Source: Diprion similis
Taxonomy: Eukaryota > Arthropoda > Insecta > Hymenoptera > Diprionidae
NCBI RefSeq assembly: GCF_021155765.1
Contig: NC_060111.1
Coordinates: 4,977,481 to 5,041,480 of the forward strand
DNA: 64,000 bases
Direction of reading: 5' to 3'
Under the pieces are notes generated by a model. It had not been told where the DNA came from. It did not search any database and worked only from the letters and a program-made list of their open reading frames with translations. The first letter of the stretch is position 1. Each line of letters opens with the position of its first letter. Made by a program: the position numbers and the translations under genes. Below, piece by piece: positions 13,149-26,400 of this stretch.

Positions 13149-13994
13149 AAAAAACGAAACGAAGAAAAAACGCAAAGAGAATCTCCTCGAGCTTTTCCTA
13201 ACACCAAGGTGACACTAAATTTGAATGAATTTATATTTTTAATGTATAATTTCGCCGCGAATCGCGTTGTGGAGCCTGCAAAACGAGATCGAAAGCGAGG
13301 AGGACGAAGAATTACTCGAAAGTTTACCAATTTAATATTTCACTCCCCATACCGAGGGTCTGTGTGTTGTGTGTGTTTGTATGTTTATAGGGGGCCTATT
13401 CCACCTCCACCACATCGTGTCAGTAGCTGATAATCTTGGAAGGGTCTTTTTAAATTGGCTCTTTTGAGGCTTGGGGGCTCAGAATGAGTTTTATTGGAAT
13501 AATTTTCGAGCGGCTGATGCGACCGGACTGAAGTACCGAGATATTATTACCTACCTGCTTTACACGCACGTTGCGACGCACACAGCTTATTCACACCGAA
13601 AAAGCAACCCTAAATAAAAGCTCATTTATTTTAGATGGGTTTTTTTCGACGGTGTTAATTGCCTCGCTCGATAAAATAATCGTATATCATTATTTTTTTT
13701 TTTTTTTCTTTTGAGAAGATTGGTTTGCCAAAAGTTTCACACTTTTTTTCCTCATTTCATACTGAGATGATCGTGTGTTTATAGACAGATTGTAAATTTT
13801 TTTTACTCGCAAACTACAAAAATCATCTCTTTCAAATTATTAAGAGAAATGGAAAAAAAAAAAAAAAACAAAAAAAAAATGAAAATAATCGATTTATTGA
13901 CAAAAACTGAGATACGTAGCGATTCTTTGACTGAAATTTCCTCAAAACTAATGAAAAATCTGTTCTCCTAGCTATCTAGAATATTCAACGTTGC

Positions 13995-14026
<32 letters not shown>

Positions 14027-14620
14027 ATCACAATTGATGAGTTGATGAAGATTGAAAAGAAAAAAAAAAGAAAAATAAAAAAAAAATACTTTCCGTAATT
14101 AAATGAGCATTAGATTTTATCGCGAAAAAACGATCGTTTAGCTTTATCCTCTTCCCCCCGTAGAGTATGAATATTGACAAACCAGTTATCGTCGTACAAA
14201 CGAGACGAGTACGTGCACGCACGAATTTTCAGCGATAATTAACTCTTTCCAACGATAATTTCGACGAGTCGTATTAGTCGAGCTATAATCTCCTTGTCTA
14301 CTAAATAGATGTGCATTAGCAATTATCATTAATAACCGTGTAATTATTTAGAAATGCTTAGTTTCTGTATAAAATTTCTACTTGAATGTTTGATTTGTTG
14401 TTTTCTTTTTTTCTTTATTTACGTATAAAGTAGAAAAGAAATAAGGATCAGAAAATAAAATGTCGAGTTGAATGTAAGTATACATTTAATTAATTAGTGT
14501 CGAGTTTCTCACCCAACTGAATTATTATATTGTTCATATACCTACTCGCAGAGCACTGTGACAATTATAATGATAATAATTGTATAACATATGAATTACT
14601 TCATGTATTTTTATACTCTA
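9600..14620. other. Non-coding intergenic stretch with microsatellites
   Basis: No gene is supported. It contains TA repeats near 9612-9636, poly-T near 10562-10582, and a fragment of the CCCTGA/TTTTCC repeat at 10761-10832. There is a GC-rich palindromic patch at 12060-12105 (GGCCCCGAGGGCC and GGGCCCCAAAGGGCC), a (GA) tract at 13095-13140, and a T28 run at 13999-14026. Confidence 0.55.
13095..13140. repeat. (GA)23 microsatellite
   Basis: Uninterrupted GA dinucleotides. The long open frames on both strands here are products of the repeat. Confidence 0.97.
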
Positions 14621-14622
14621 CA

Positions 14623-15252
14623 TATATACGAGGCATTCCACGCGAAATACACCGCGTTCTGACTCTCGACTTTATAGATTTGGTTCAGGATATTTAATAT
14701 AATTGTTTCAAGTATAAAGTGCAGCCAACATTTTTTTTTTTTTTTTTTTAAGATATTTTGAGTTAATTTTTTTTTGACACGTGATTTTTGAAAACCAACG
14801 TCCCTTTGGATGTAATTGATAAAAAAAAATATATAAATAAAAATATGGAGAAACTGAGCGACGAAAAAAGATGTTTATTGAATTTTTGGAAAAAAAAAAC
14901 ATGAATTAACAGTTTTTACGATATTTCATTGTTTAACTTGGATCGAATCAGATTATTTTTGACGTTTTTCATACGGAATTTACAATTAATATGTTGATGT
15001 GTACTTTGAGGGTTACAAAATATGAAGAAAAAAATCCCAATAATCTTGTGTCAGATTTAAAATTAAAAATTTGTCTTCAAATTCTTAAGTTACGTCCGAT
15101 AACATGATCGCTGTAAAAAAACTGGCAAAAACCTTTTTCCCCAAGTGTAGTACTTTTACATTTGGAACAGCAACACATAAACAATTTTGGATAAAATTCA
15201 AGAGATTCTGGATAAAAACCCTTAACGATTTGGCGTGGAATACCCCATATAT
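14623..15252. mobile_element. TIR element bounded by the TATGGGGYATTCC motif
   Basis: TATATACGAGGCATTCCACG at 14623 is mirrored on the minus strand by TATATGGGGTATTCCACGCC at 15252-15232. That makes two inward-facing ends about 630 bp apart, with AT-rich interior and no coding capacity. The same end motif occurs elsewhere in the window at 29266, 32421, 43674 and 59791. Confidence 0.55.
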
Positions 15253-15637
15253 GCGTGTAACCATTGCAATTTAACGTATGCTGTACATCGCGCTTAGCAA
15301 CTCGTGAACCGATTTTATTTCCTAGTCAGAGACGCAAGATCCCACCTCGATTTAAAACCGCAAACTTTCTTTTTCCACGAGCTAAGTGCAATGATTATGA
15401 TAATCTCTATTATAGACATCGTAATTATCATTATTATTATCGTCCTCTATTCAATCAATTCAATTGTAATGTTTAAGAAACTCGAAATAAGCCGAAGTAA
15501 TTATATTACAAGATATTCATCTCGCTGATTGTTAATGTTGCAAAGTTGTGTAAATTCAAAATACAGATAGTAAAAATATGGAAAAATGAAATCCTGTAAG
15601 AAATATCAAAGTACAGAATTATCAGAACGAGTAAGAA

Positions 15638-16034
15638 CAGGGTGTTCAGTTATTTTTGAAAACGTAATTCCCTGAGAATTCCCAGGTTTTCCATAGACAA
15701 GAATCATTATTTGATCTGCAGTTTGTTCTCACGTACACGATAAATTAAAAACACAATAATCATACGAACAAGAATATTTTATATTTGACTAGAACACAGC
15801 TCATTGTAAGAATTCGCTAGAACGTACAATTTTTAAAAAGTCAGGACTGGATTCATGATCATTACCTGAAAATTGAAAGAAAAATTTGTTTCTTCTAATC
15901 AAATAGCTAAATTTTTATGAACCTAGGATAAAAATTATTATATTCCAGATAAAATCTGAAATTCCCTGAGTCTTCCAGATTTTTTCCAGGGAACATCAAC
16001 TTCCCTGAGAATTCGCTGATGACTGGACACCTTG
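15638..16034. mobile_element. TIR element with CAGGGTGT ends and CCCTGAGAATTCC sub-ends
   Basis: CAGGGTGTTCAGT at 15638 faces ACTGGACACCTTG ending at 16034 (inverted: CAAGGTGTCCAGT). Just inside each end lie CCCTGAGAATTC and its inverted partner, followed by pyrimidine-rich TTTTCC and its mirror. Solo relatives appear at 35184-35215 and 10761-10832. There is no obvious target duplication. Confidence 0.6.
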
Positions 16035-18899
16035 ATTAGAATATCCTAAAAACACCTGTCAAAACTTTGTAATAATTTTTCTAAACCCATTTTATAATTC
16101 TACAAAATAAATCTTCCAAGGATTTGGAAATCGGTCATCTTCTACACTTCAGACTCCATCGTCCGCGGTGTGAGAAACAGGCGATTCCATGCATCCGTTG
16201 TTTCTTCATTTTTCATCCTATCACCTGTTCTGCAGCAGCCGCTTCTTCCTCGAGTGTAAACTGCTGCATAAAATGCGGGAGGGAAAGAATCAAAGGATTA
16301 GCATTTTACAGACTAGAGATGCATCCTTCGGGTTAGCTGAGTTCGCCTGCCTGCCTGCCTGGATTCATTCCCCTTTTATTGGCTTGTCGTGCAAAGAAGC
16401 CATAGACATCCCAGTACGATGTTCCGCGGTGTCTGCCATTCTCACCTGACGCACGTATTTACACATTTGCAGGTAAGCGAAGAGCTTCGAATGCGTGCAT
16501 CCGCTGCTACGAGAGAATAGGAACAAATTATGATCGCTCGTTGCACGCCAGGAGAAATTAAGGATGTGCCTTAAATGCGATCATTCGCACCGTGTAACCT
16601 ACCAATCGCTTAAGTTCGTTTCATTTTTCATCACTTTTCAACGCGACAACGATTAAATATGCAAAGAATATAGAAAAGAAATGACGAAAGAAAATTTCTG
16701 GAAAGAATATTTCAAGACTTTTACTAGATCCATCCTTTTCCACGATCCTTGATTAATTTTGTAACTATATATATATCATATAACTTGAAATAACTTAACG
16801 CAATAAAGACATAAAATTATTTGTTATTCTTTGTTTTATATTTGGAATAAAAATGCAATCGTTGTGTCAAATCTGCTTTGGACAGAAAAATATTCCCTTA
16901 AAATCAGTTGTAATTTTCACTCAATAGATCAAAATCGTTCTTGAAGGAAAAACAAGATTAAAGATAGATTTTAAAACTGACACTGAAAACCAATCCAGTC
17001 ACATAAAATTAGGGAAATTCCCATAAGGATGATAAAAAAGATTCAAAACTACTGAATTTCAATCATAATTACCTCGTCAAATCAATTACAGCATCAAATT
17101 ATAAAATTAATTATTATTCAACTATACTTTCACTGAAAAATCCATATCGTTTTTCCAATTCTAATAAACAATGTCTCGTCAATTTTATTCGTAAATCTAT
17201 TCTCCGAAAGTCACCTGAATTAAATTATTCATAAAAATCATCCTATATCTTATCGAGTTACAAATATTACAGAGATTGTACAAGTTTTTGTACAAAAAAA
17301 AAAACATCATTTCAGATAATTTGTACGACATTAAATTTACGTACAAAATCAGCCGTTTGTCATCAGAATGCCATGAACAATATGAATTTTTTCGTAAAAG
17401 AAAAAAAAAAAGCAAAAAAAAAAAAAACCAAACAAACAAACAAACAAGTAGAATAATGTAATTTTTCTCAAGATCTTGATACCAAAAGTTTTTTTGTCAC
17501 GTTTTCGCATTGAAAAATTATTCATGTAATTTTAGATCCCACGCATCGTTAAAATTGAAGAAATTTGCGCGCTATGATATTAAGTTTTTATTTCTAATTG
17601 AGGCAAAAAAAACAGTAACGCGAATTTTGATCAAAATCATTTAAAAAAAAAATGTAAAAGGGGAAGAAAAACGAGGCAGTCAAGTCCCCGAATCGACCCA
17701 CTACGCATGCGCAAAGGGGCGGGAAATTTGAAAGGTGCGTAGATTGGGAGAGGAGAGTAGAGGGAGGGGAGGGGTCAGAAAAATTTCGGAAATGCGGCGC
17801 AACATTCGAACGAATTGTTATTAGAATTTAATTTCAGCAGCGTCAAAAACTCAACCCGGTGCTCCCGATAGGGAAAAAATTAATGCCGAGAAATTAGGGT
17901 GTTGAAAAGAATAAAAATTAAAACATATGTATATAAACGAGGGGAAGGGAAGGGGAGGGGAGAGGGAATTACTTTCTCTTTGTCAAGGTAGCTGAGGGTA
18001 ATTTCGGTTATGGATTAACGCTAATTTCGAACCGTAAAATCAGAGGCAATGCTTTCGGACTTTTGGGCTTTCGGACTTTCGTCGTCGAGCTCATAAATTA
18101 CGGGATCCGCATATGAATGAAGAGCCGAGAAGTATAAAGAGGGTGAATTATTCGAGGCGGACCGAAACTACAAGTGCGTAAGCGATCGAAAAAGTTGTTA
18201 ACTGCTTGGAAATCGGTAATCATCCGGAATAATCGACCTCCTTCACCATACGCAACTGCTGTGCGCACAGTTTTTTGTTCCGAACGGCCATCATCGCTTC
18301 GTCGCGTCGTCTGCAGTCTGCAGTCTGCGCCGCCTCCTGATGATGCGCTTTTCTATTCGCGGTATTCTTTCCTGTCTATAACGCTTCACACAGTTACCTA
18401 TTAACTTTTATTCATTTTCATTCTGATTTATCGTTCATCCGTTTTCTTTACCCTGAGAGAACTTTTCAACCAACGGTTGGCATTTCTTGATGATCTTCAT
18501 TTTTGGGTGTACGAATTATTCTCGCGGTTCTGATTTATGTATAACGATGAAAATGATGAAAATGATTTAGAAATAAACGAGATAAAAAAATAACGAAATA
18601 AATAAATAAATAAATAAAAAATATAAGTATATCGCAAAATAATTTCACCGAAAGCATCATTTATCTTTAGCCAGTGGTACAAAGAAACGATAATTAAATT
18701 TAAATTTAAATCAAGCCCCCTTATTGCCGTATATACCGTCTCTTTTCTTCTAGCTCTATACAATACGGCTACCTACCTGCCTGCATTTTTATTTTCGACC
18801 AATTTGCACTCACCTATCTCGGACGCGTTGTGTAAAAAAAAAAATCGGAAATAATGTGACCGTATTAATCATGTCTCGCACGGTTTACACTCCGCGGCT

Positions 18900-18900
<1 letters not shown>

Positions 18901-18932
<32 letters not shown>
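18901..18932. repeat. (CT)16 microsatellite
   Basis: Sixteen uninterrupted CT units. Confidence 0.97.
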
Positions 18933-18934
<2 letters not shown>

Positions 18935-19319
18935 TTCATCTCGCGCTTGCGCCCTCGATCCTCCCGCCCCCTTTGCAGCCACTGCACAATACCAACTAAA
19001 CACCGTCGAAACAGCAACGAAATGCTGCGCGTATTCTAGCGATGAAAAAAAAACATTTTACAAATTATCGACTGAGCAGGTGCGAAAACAATTGAACTCA
19101 ATAATATGAGGGTTCTGGATTTAGTTCCAATTTCCGTCACCAGGGGGGCGTGACAAAAAAGTTTCCAGAAAATTTTGAAAAGCGGCAATATTTGCGTCTA
19201 CCAAGCAGGGGAGCCAAATTAATCGAATCGGGGCGTTATTTAAAAAAATCTTCCGCTTATAGTGCAGATTTTGAAATCTGTTGTTATGATGACTTGTAAC
19301 AGTCGTCATCTGCTTAGTG

Positions 19320-19425
19320 TGAAAAAATTCGCAACGTCTACATAACCTCTGTTTGATAGCTGAAGCTTCGGGTGGCTAGCCTGCGATAAAACTGAAATAC
19401 GCGTGCGCAGTCGGACGTTCAATCT
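19320..19425 (-). repeat. Dispersed repeat, inverted copy of 36045-36172
   Basis: Read on the minus strand this gives GTCCGACTGCGCACGCGTAT, then GGCTAGCCACCCGAAGCTTC and AGAGGTTATGTAGACGTTGC. The plus strand at 36057 gives the same order with substitutions (GTCCGACTGCGCATGCGCAA, GGCTGGCCATCTTAAGCTCC, GGAGGTTATGTAGGTGTTGC). Confidence 0.7.
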
Positions 19426-20076
19426 GCTAGTTTAGTAGATTTCAAATCTAACTTCCATTAAATCTTTGTAAAATATGTTTCAAATAGAAAAGTTAAAATT
19501 GTAGATTTTTGAAAAAATGTTGGATTTGTGTTTTGGAGTAAACATCATCCAATAAGATTTTTCTCATCAACGCAAATCATCTGAAATTCTTTTTTCTACA
19601 CGAAACTCTTCCCTTCGATTTTTGAAAATGAACATTGATATTGATTCAAGAAGCTAACGATAAGTTTTTCAAAAAATTGAACACCTATTACACAAACGAA
19701 TATAATTATAAAAAGTATTTCAGCCAAACCGAAATGGGTGATTATAAAACGAATATATGTATACATATAGGTACGTTAACCGGACGTTATGTCGTTGAAA
19801 TTTTCATGTTTTCTCTATTTTCTCCACTACAATGTAAAGACCGAGTCTATTGCAGTTTCTATTTCGTGTTGCGTGTTTACAATTTCACTTCGTTTACCGA
19901 AGTTATCCGTACATCTGATCGTGTTATGAATAATATATTTACACAAACCGACCATGATTGCTTGTAAGTTGAAACCTGCACAGGAAATAATTAGGAAAAT
20001 TGGAATATAAGGAGTCTGAGCCACGCGATTAAACCTCCGAAACGCGTGAACCGATTTCTGATGAGTCATCGTTACT

Positions 20077-20082
20077 TTTATT
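20077..20082 (-). terminator. Candidate poly(A) signal of DDX31 (AATAAA on minus strand)
   Basis: TTTATT on the plus strand gives AATAAA about 190 bases past the DDX31 stop codon in the direction of transcription. It is the candidate I noticed at a sensible 3' UTR distance. Confidence 0.5.
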
Positions 20083-20140
20083 CAATCATTAACAAATAAA
20101 TAACATTTTCAAAGTTTTCATATCGAAAATAATTGGTTTG

Positions 20141-20172
<32 letters not shown>
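20141..20172. repeat. A32/T32 homopolymer in the presumed DDX31 3' UTR
   Basis: Thirty-two consecutive A on the plus strand, read as U32 in the DDX31 transcript, lie between the stop (20271) and the candidate poly(A) signal (20077). The length is probably polymorphic or imprecisely sequenced. Confidence 0.9.
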
Positions 20173-20173
<1 letters not shown>

Positions 20174-20270
20174 GAATGATGAATCCGAAAATCTACGATA
20201 GTCGAAATATTTTCATCATCAATTATTATTCAGGAAAATTTTTTACTTTAAATCATACCAATTTATCGCC

Positions 20271-20409
20271 TCAAAACTTCTTCAGTTTCTTCACAGTCTC
20301 CAATCCACTGGCGTATTCGGAAGTGTTGAGCATTCTGACCTTCTTGAGGGCGTTTGGTTTTGATCCAGGGCCAGCCCCTCCTTGTTTCTTCGTAAAGATT
20401 TTTTTCGGT
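20271..20409 (-). CDS. DDX31: DDX31 coding exon 9 (lysine-rich tail and stop)
   Basis: The acceptor TTTCTTTCGCAG precedes 46 codons: [16 protein letters not shown], then a segment ending [12 protein letters not shown] and TGA at 20273-20271. The first base completes the arginine codon left by exon 8. The basic end is usual for nucleolar helicases, and the Y-S/A-SG(L/M) spacing resembles the human DDX31 tail. Confidence 0.88.
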
Positions 20410-23398
20410 CTGCGAAAGAAAGGGTCAAGTAGAAAATGAGGGTGAAACGTATAAAAACAAGGAGACAAAAAAAAAACGGAAAAAATGGAAACGACAAAAA
20501 GTCGTCGTATAAATTGTCGCGACGGTTGCAAAGCCGGTAATTTTGGGTAATTTGTAACAAACGCCATGTGGTACCTGCGGGTTTAATGCTGTACGCATAC
20601 CTATATGTTCACTACGGCTGCTCAGCGAGAAGACCGATATTAATGTAAAATTGACAAAGAGAAAAACGGGACAGAAAAATTAAAATGAATACCTCAAGTT
20701 TCTCGAATAGTTACGGCCAATGCCAATAAATACGTATTCCAACCAACATCGAAGCTGTAATACTATACATATGTTGACAATAATTTAAAGAGATTTTGTG
20801 ATTAGTGTAAATGAGGGCATTGGTTAACAAAAAAAAAAAAAAAATATATAAAAATGGGGAATACGAATACGAAGAAAAAATATCGTTCCACAATTTAAAG
20901 TGTAATTAAATGTTTAGTAGGTACGTGTAATAAAGAATATAGAGAGTAATAACCAGATTGAAATAAATGTAACGAAACATTGAAAGAAAAAGAATTATTT
21001 TTTATAACATTCTAACAATTTTTAAGGTGTTTAATTTTCAAAAATATGTAAGTAAGTTAATGCTAGATTGGTGTTTACTGAATTTGAAAAACGAGTTTTC
21101 CTGAAAGATCCGTCGTGTTATTAAAATTACAAACTTCAAGATAATAAATGATAAAATTTGGCAAAAATTTCGCATGCGGTATAAGATAATGGACAATAAA
21201 AGATGCGAAGTATTTTATTGAAATAAGTTCAATTAATAAAATTTTAAAGTTACTTCGTATAGATAATAACGATATTTCCTTTTTTTTTTTTTTTTTTTTT
21301 TTTTTTGAGACTTTAATAATATTTAAATTCCTGCCCGAAGATAATAAAATTTGAATTCATCTAAAATCTGAAAGCAATTAAAAAATCTGAAATGTCAGAA
21401 AAGCAACAATATCCAACAGCGATAAATAGTGAAAACAGCCTAAAAGTGAAATCCGAAGATCAAGATCGCGGCTTTCGCTATGAAAAAATCGGTCGACGAG
21501 CAATGGTGCCCCGAATTTCCGGTTGCAGCAGCCGGAGCGCATCGGGTAAAACGTAATGTAAGACGTGCCTAATCTAACTTCTGGTATCATCCACACATAA
21601 GACGCACGTGACGCGATGTGGATACGAAAACTGAACCGAAACGGTTCCGGCGAAATGCCCGACTGCCGGCAGGTACCGCCAACCATTATAGAGAAACGGG
21701 TGAAACAGCGCGGTGATCATCGTCAAAACTGTCGCCCTGCGTCACCTCGTGTCATCCGTCATCCGTCATCCGTCATCCGTCATCCGTCATACATTCTGCG
21801 CCGCAGCCGTCATGTGTCAGTTGGCTTTCCTACTTGGCGCACGCCTCACTTACAAAGGTAACCATACGCCTATGCGTGCTCACGGATGTACGTATACCGT
21901 GTTTCTACACGCCTATCTAATGGCGAGAACGAGCCCGTGAGGTTTCCATTGGTCAATTATCTTCTTCTTTTTTTTATTGGTTATTTTTTTCTCTTTTCTT
22001 TTCTTTCTTTCTTTCTTTTTTTTTTTTTTTTTTTTTTTAAACAGTTGATTAGAAAAATCGTCAAATGAAAAGCATTGTCCAATCAATCTTTGACCAATCA
22101 ATCTCCTCCATAATTCAATCAATATTTTACATATTATTATTATTATTATTTACGACAGCTGTTTTGGAATCGAATTGTTAACGAAAACTTGATTCTTAAA
22201 ATTGCATTTCAAAAAGGTATTCAGAAATTACTCGTTTAACTAAAGTTTTAGGAAGCGAAAAGGGCGCTTTAATTACTCGGAAATAAGAAAACGAGGAAAT
22301 AATGAAGGACTCAAGTGTACCTAGTAGATATACACGACCAGTTACAGCGGTGATAACATAATCGCAGAAAAGGTTCGAGTCTCGGGTGAAATGTCGATAA
22401 CTGTCAATAGTAGAAATCTGTATTCAGAACTGGCTGTCTACGGCTACTATACCGACGGGAATCAATCCACGCGCATGTGGATGCGACACAAGAAATGCAA
22501 TCACAAGCAAAGAGATCCTGAATGACGTTATAAAGTATAAATGACGCACGTCACGCGTCATCCACGTTATCCAGGCTTTCCGAAGCAAGTTTGAGGTTAG
22601 TACGTACCCGCGGACAGGTAGGAATAACGTTTCCCGAGTCGGAGGCGAGCCTTTCAGCCCCCTCCGCGGCACATGAGCCCCATTGTTCGTAATTATACAA
22701 TACGGCTATTAAACAGACTGATGCGACCGCTGTTTCCGCCGTACGAGCGTTTCTAGATATTATTACGTTGCGCCTACACCGCCACCGCGCGACGTCGAGA
22801 CGAATTTGAATGCCTCTCGGCGTTTCGATCCGTCCGTTAGTTTATTTTTTATTTTAGTTTTTCCTTCTTTTTTTTTTCTCATTTCATTTTATACCGAATG
22901 CACGGCAATATTTCACGTTAGTTAATTTTTCTCCAACCGCAAACCTTTACATTGACCACCGTCCATCCTTTCCTCCGTCATTTAAACGTCATTCATCTGT
23001 CATTTCGCACCGTCTACTATATATGTATGTATGTATGTGTACATATAATTCTATTCGAGACTATGACGCCGCGTTCCCAGCTGCTAGATTATACCACAGA
23101 GCGATTTTTAATCGGTGAAAGGATGGATTGGTGAGCCAGAGTGGTACCGATTTATGGGTATAATAATAGGTACTAGTCAGTGACCATAACTGGGTAAGAA
23201 TACATCGAGCATCGTGTAAATACGCGCGAGTCGTCGCAACAAACATTTTACTTATAATGCACAAGATTACTGTCTGATGTCTGTACAAAAAGTAAGATGA
23301 AACAAAAAAGAAAAGAAAAAGACAAACAAACGTCGCGACTTCCGGTGTATCTACTTTCCTTTCTTACAGGGATAAAGACTTATCTCCATATTGATCAC

Positions 23399-23450
<52 letters not shown>

Positions 23451-26400
23451 TTTCAAAATACAAAAATTGAATCATTTCATGAAAATAAAATGTTTACGAA
23501 GAAATTACTTGACCGAATCGAATAAAAATCTATTGCTGCATGGTTAGAGAATTAATTGCATTTACCAACAATAGGCGGTAACAATTTTCAAATGCTATTG
23601 AATTTTTTGCGCGTGATTTTTTTTTTTTTTGTACGCTGTAGATTGTAAAACAAAATTTAGTTGAATAAAAAAACCATTTCACCATTGATTCATTGGTTAC
23701 AAGTAACAATGTCGCGATCAAGTTTTTGAAAAATTTATATACGAGTTTGAAATAATAAATTTTCCATAAGAAATCAAAAGGTGAATGAATATAAAATTAA
23801 TGAATTAAGAAAAAAGAAAATGAATAGTTTTTTAACTTCCACTCGCGTGTCGGAAGATTTTTGACTCGTTGCTTTCATTAGTCGATTGAAAAAATCCGTA
23901 AAACCTTGTTACACAGATAAAAATGACAGTCGAAGGGGGAAAAAAATGTAAATAATCTCACCGTTCATTCGATAGACGATTATCGTGAATCTTCTTTTTG
24001 CCGTCGTTGTCCTGAATCGTTTTTCCAACACCGCCAATTTTTTGCGGAGGATCTCGGAGTCCGAAACTCTTTGCAAAATGTCCAAGATGAAGTTCTCGCC
24101 TGTCGAATATCTCCCGCATGTCTTTCGGGTAGCTCGCGTAAAAACGGATCCAGGATACGTAAGCTGCGAACAGAAAATGAAATTCTTCACGTTATTCACT
24201 TCAGTAAAAATTATCCTCGCTTGTACGGATAAAAATAAGATCCTATAACATGAAACAGTAACTGTTTTTTCTTCTACGATATAATTTTCTTTTTCAAATC
24301 ATTTTTTATTTTTTTCTTCCTAACGCAAAGAATGGTTATTTTCTAAAACAGTGAGACAAATTTCGTGGCTTTTTCGTTCGTGATATTGTTTTTCATTTTC
24401 CAAATATCCAGACTTCATTTTATACAATATATACGTATGTGTTCTGTAGGTTTGCCAATTTTTGGAAAAAAATAATATTTCACTTGTTGGATGCCGACTT
24501 TTTGGTTTTGTTTTTTGGTTTTCTTGTTGAAAAAAAAATTCTTCGCATGCATTTTACTAAAAGTTTTAAATCTTTCAAAAGCCAGCTGGAATTTCATTTA
24601 CTGTTTTTTAAATTAATCGTTGCTCTTCGATTAGTCGATAAATCGATCTTTTCAATAAATAATTCTTCCAATAATTGTTAATCCGGTTAATTAATAAATC
24701 AGCTATTTCGTTGAATCACTTTCTGAATTACTCAATTATTCGTGCCTTTCAATTAATCGTTAATCCAACTAATTAATCAATCATCACTCTCGATTCATCG
24801 TTTTTCCAATCAATCCTTTTATCCTGACCATCGGTTTCTCAATTGATCTCTCAATCGCCTCTTTCAACAAATAGTTTTCATGATTAACCGATCAATCGCG
24901 ACTTCCAATAAATCGTTATCTCGATCAATCGCTCAATCAACGATTTAAATCGATCAAAAATTTTCCCGATCACTCAACCCTCTGAATTAATCGTTGATCC
25001 GATGATCCGATAAATCGTTCAATCGCACATCCCCAATACAAATGAATAAAAAAAATCACGTAAATCATAAATAAAGAAAATAAAATCATACATCAATTAA
25101 CATAAAAAAAAGTGTCGTCATTCCTTGGGGTGCAGATTTGGCACTAATTTAAAGAAATCGAATCCCATGCTGACCTCATGTTACACACACATATACATAC
25201 CTATATACACACATAATACATAAATAGACTCAGGGATGATAAATAATGTCACGTGGCTCCTTCTTCGGCGTGTACATCGTACAGCTTGTGGTAGGGGTAA
25301 CGACTCGATACATGCCCTGATTAATTGCGGTTCCATTAGGATCCCTGTATAGGACCTTATGGGCAGGGGATGGAGGGAGGAAGGGGAGGGGCTCTGCAGC
25401 TTGCTCTGTAGTACCATGGCGTGCTATTACAGGGCATTAAGGGCCTCGGAGTCAAGTGCTCCCGCTAATAGTTGCCCCATACAGAAATTTTTCGGTACGT
25501 GTCGCATTTCTACGTGTGTTTGTGCGACGCGATGGGAACTCGGGGGGTTCCTCGATCCCCAGTGAACCTCACACGTGGACATTCTCCTCTCCTCTCCCTC
25601 CTTACTCAGCTTTTCCTTTTCACCACCTTTCTCTTATATCCGTTAAAAAATTCCATGACATTTCCAGATTTTCAATTACCTAAAACCTAGCTTTCCCCGA
25701 CAATTTTCCAATTCTAGTGAATTACTGTAACCTAAATTGTCCGGTTTATTATAGCCCTTATATTCCCTTGAAATTCAATTCGAATTGAAGGAAAATATAA
25801 TAATATTGGGGATTTTGTTTTGAAATTTTTGGAAATTTGAACGAGACGCTGTAGAAATTGATTCCAAATAATTGATGACCCTGAGTTCTCTGGCAAGTTC
25901 TGTGAAATTTGCCATTTAAAATGTAGATATTTTTACTTAACTTTAAGTGCGGAGCGCCGATACATAAATTTAATCGTGTAAGAAATCAATCAGCATCAGA
26001 AGCGTTAGAATCAAAGCTAACTGATTTTACACACAAAACGGATTTTTCAGCAATTGAATTGATCCTGCGACGAAATGTATACCGAAACTGTTATATAAAA
26101 ACGCGTATATTTTAAATAGCAAACTTTTAGTTTGGCGAAGATTTTTTTGCTATCAATTTGGAAGCAATCTTGAGATCGGTGAAGTGAGAATTTCAAAAAG
26201 TTAAAAATAAAAGACCACCTCAGGCTATACATCGTCGATGACATACCTACGCAGTGATTCAAAATCCTCAGAAGAGAAAAAAAAAACGACACGAAATACG
26301 TTTCTGTAACATGAAACTGTTTCATTTCTGTTCATGTTCGCGAAGCAAATGAATTGCAAGAATATATCAACGGCCATAAAAATTTCAAATAGTTCTGTAC

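Larger units (their letters stand above)
16035..20070. other. Non-coding stretch downstream of DDX31
   Basis: No gene is supported. 16130-16620 is complex and GC-richer. 17650-17990 is purine-rich (GGGGAGGG words). 18040-18380 is complex, with CAGTCTG repeats. A (CT)16 tract lies at 18901-18932. 19320-19425 is half of a dispersed repeat pair with 36045-36172. Confidence 0.5.
20410..23961 (-). other. DDX31 intron 8 (3552 bp)
   Basis: GT-AG intron between exons 8 and 9. It holds T27 at 21280-21306, an ATCCGTC heptamer array at 21751-21790, a complex GC-richer block at 22330-22830, and a (GA) tract at 23402-23448. No nested gene is recognised. Confidence 0.85.

Noticed and set aside
12953..13430. 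Frames of 125-131 codons on both strands.
   Set aside because: Created by the (GA)23 tract, which reads Arg-Glu or Leu-Ser repeats.
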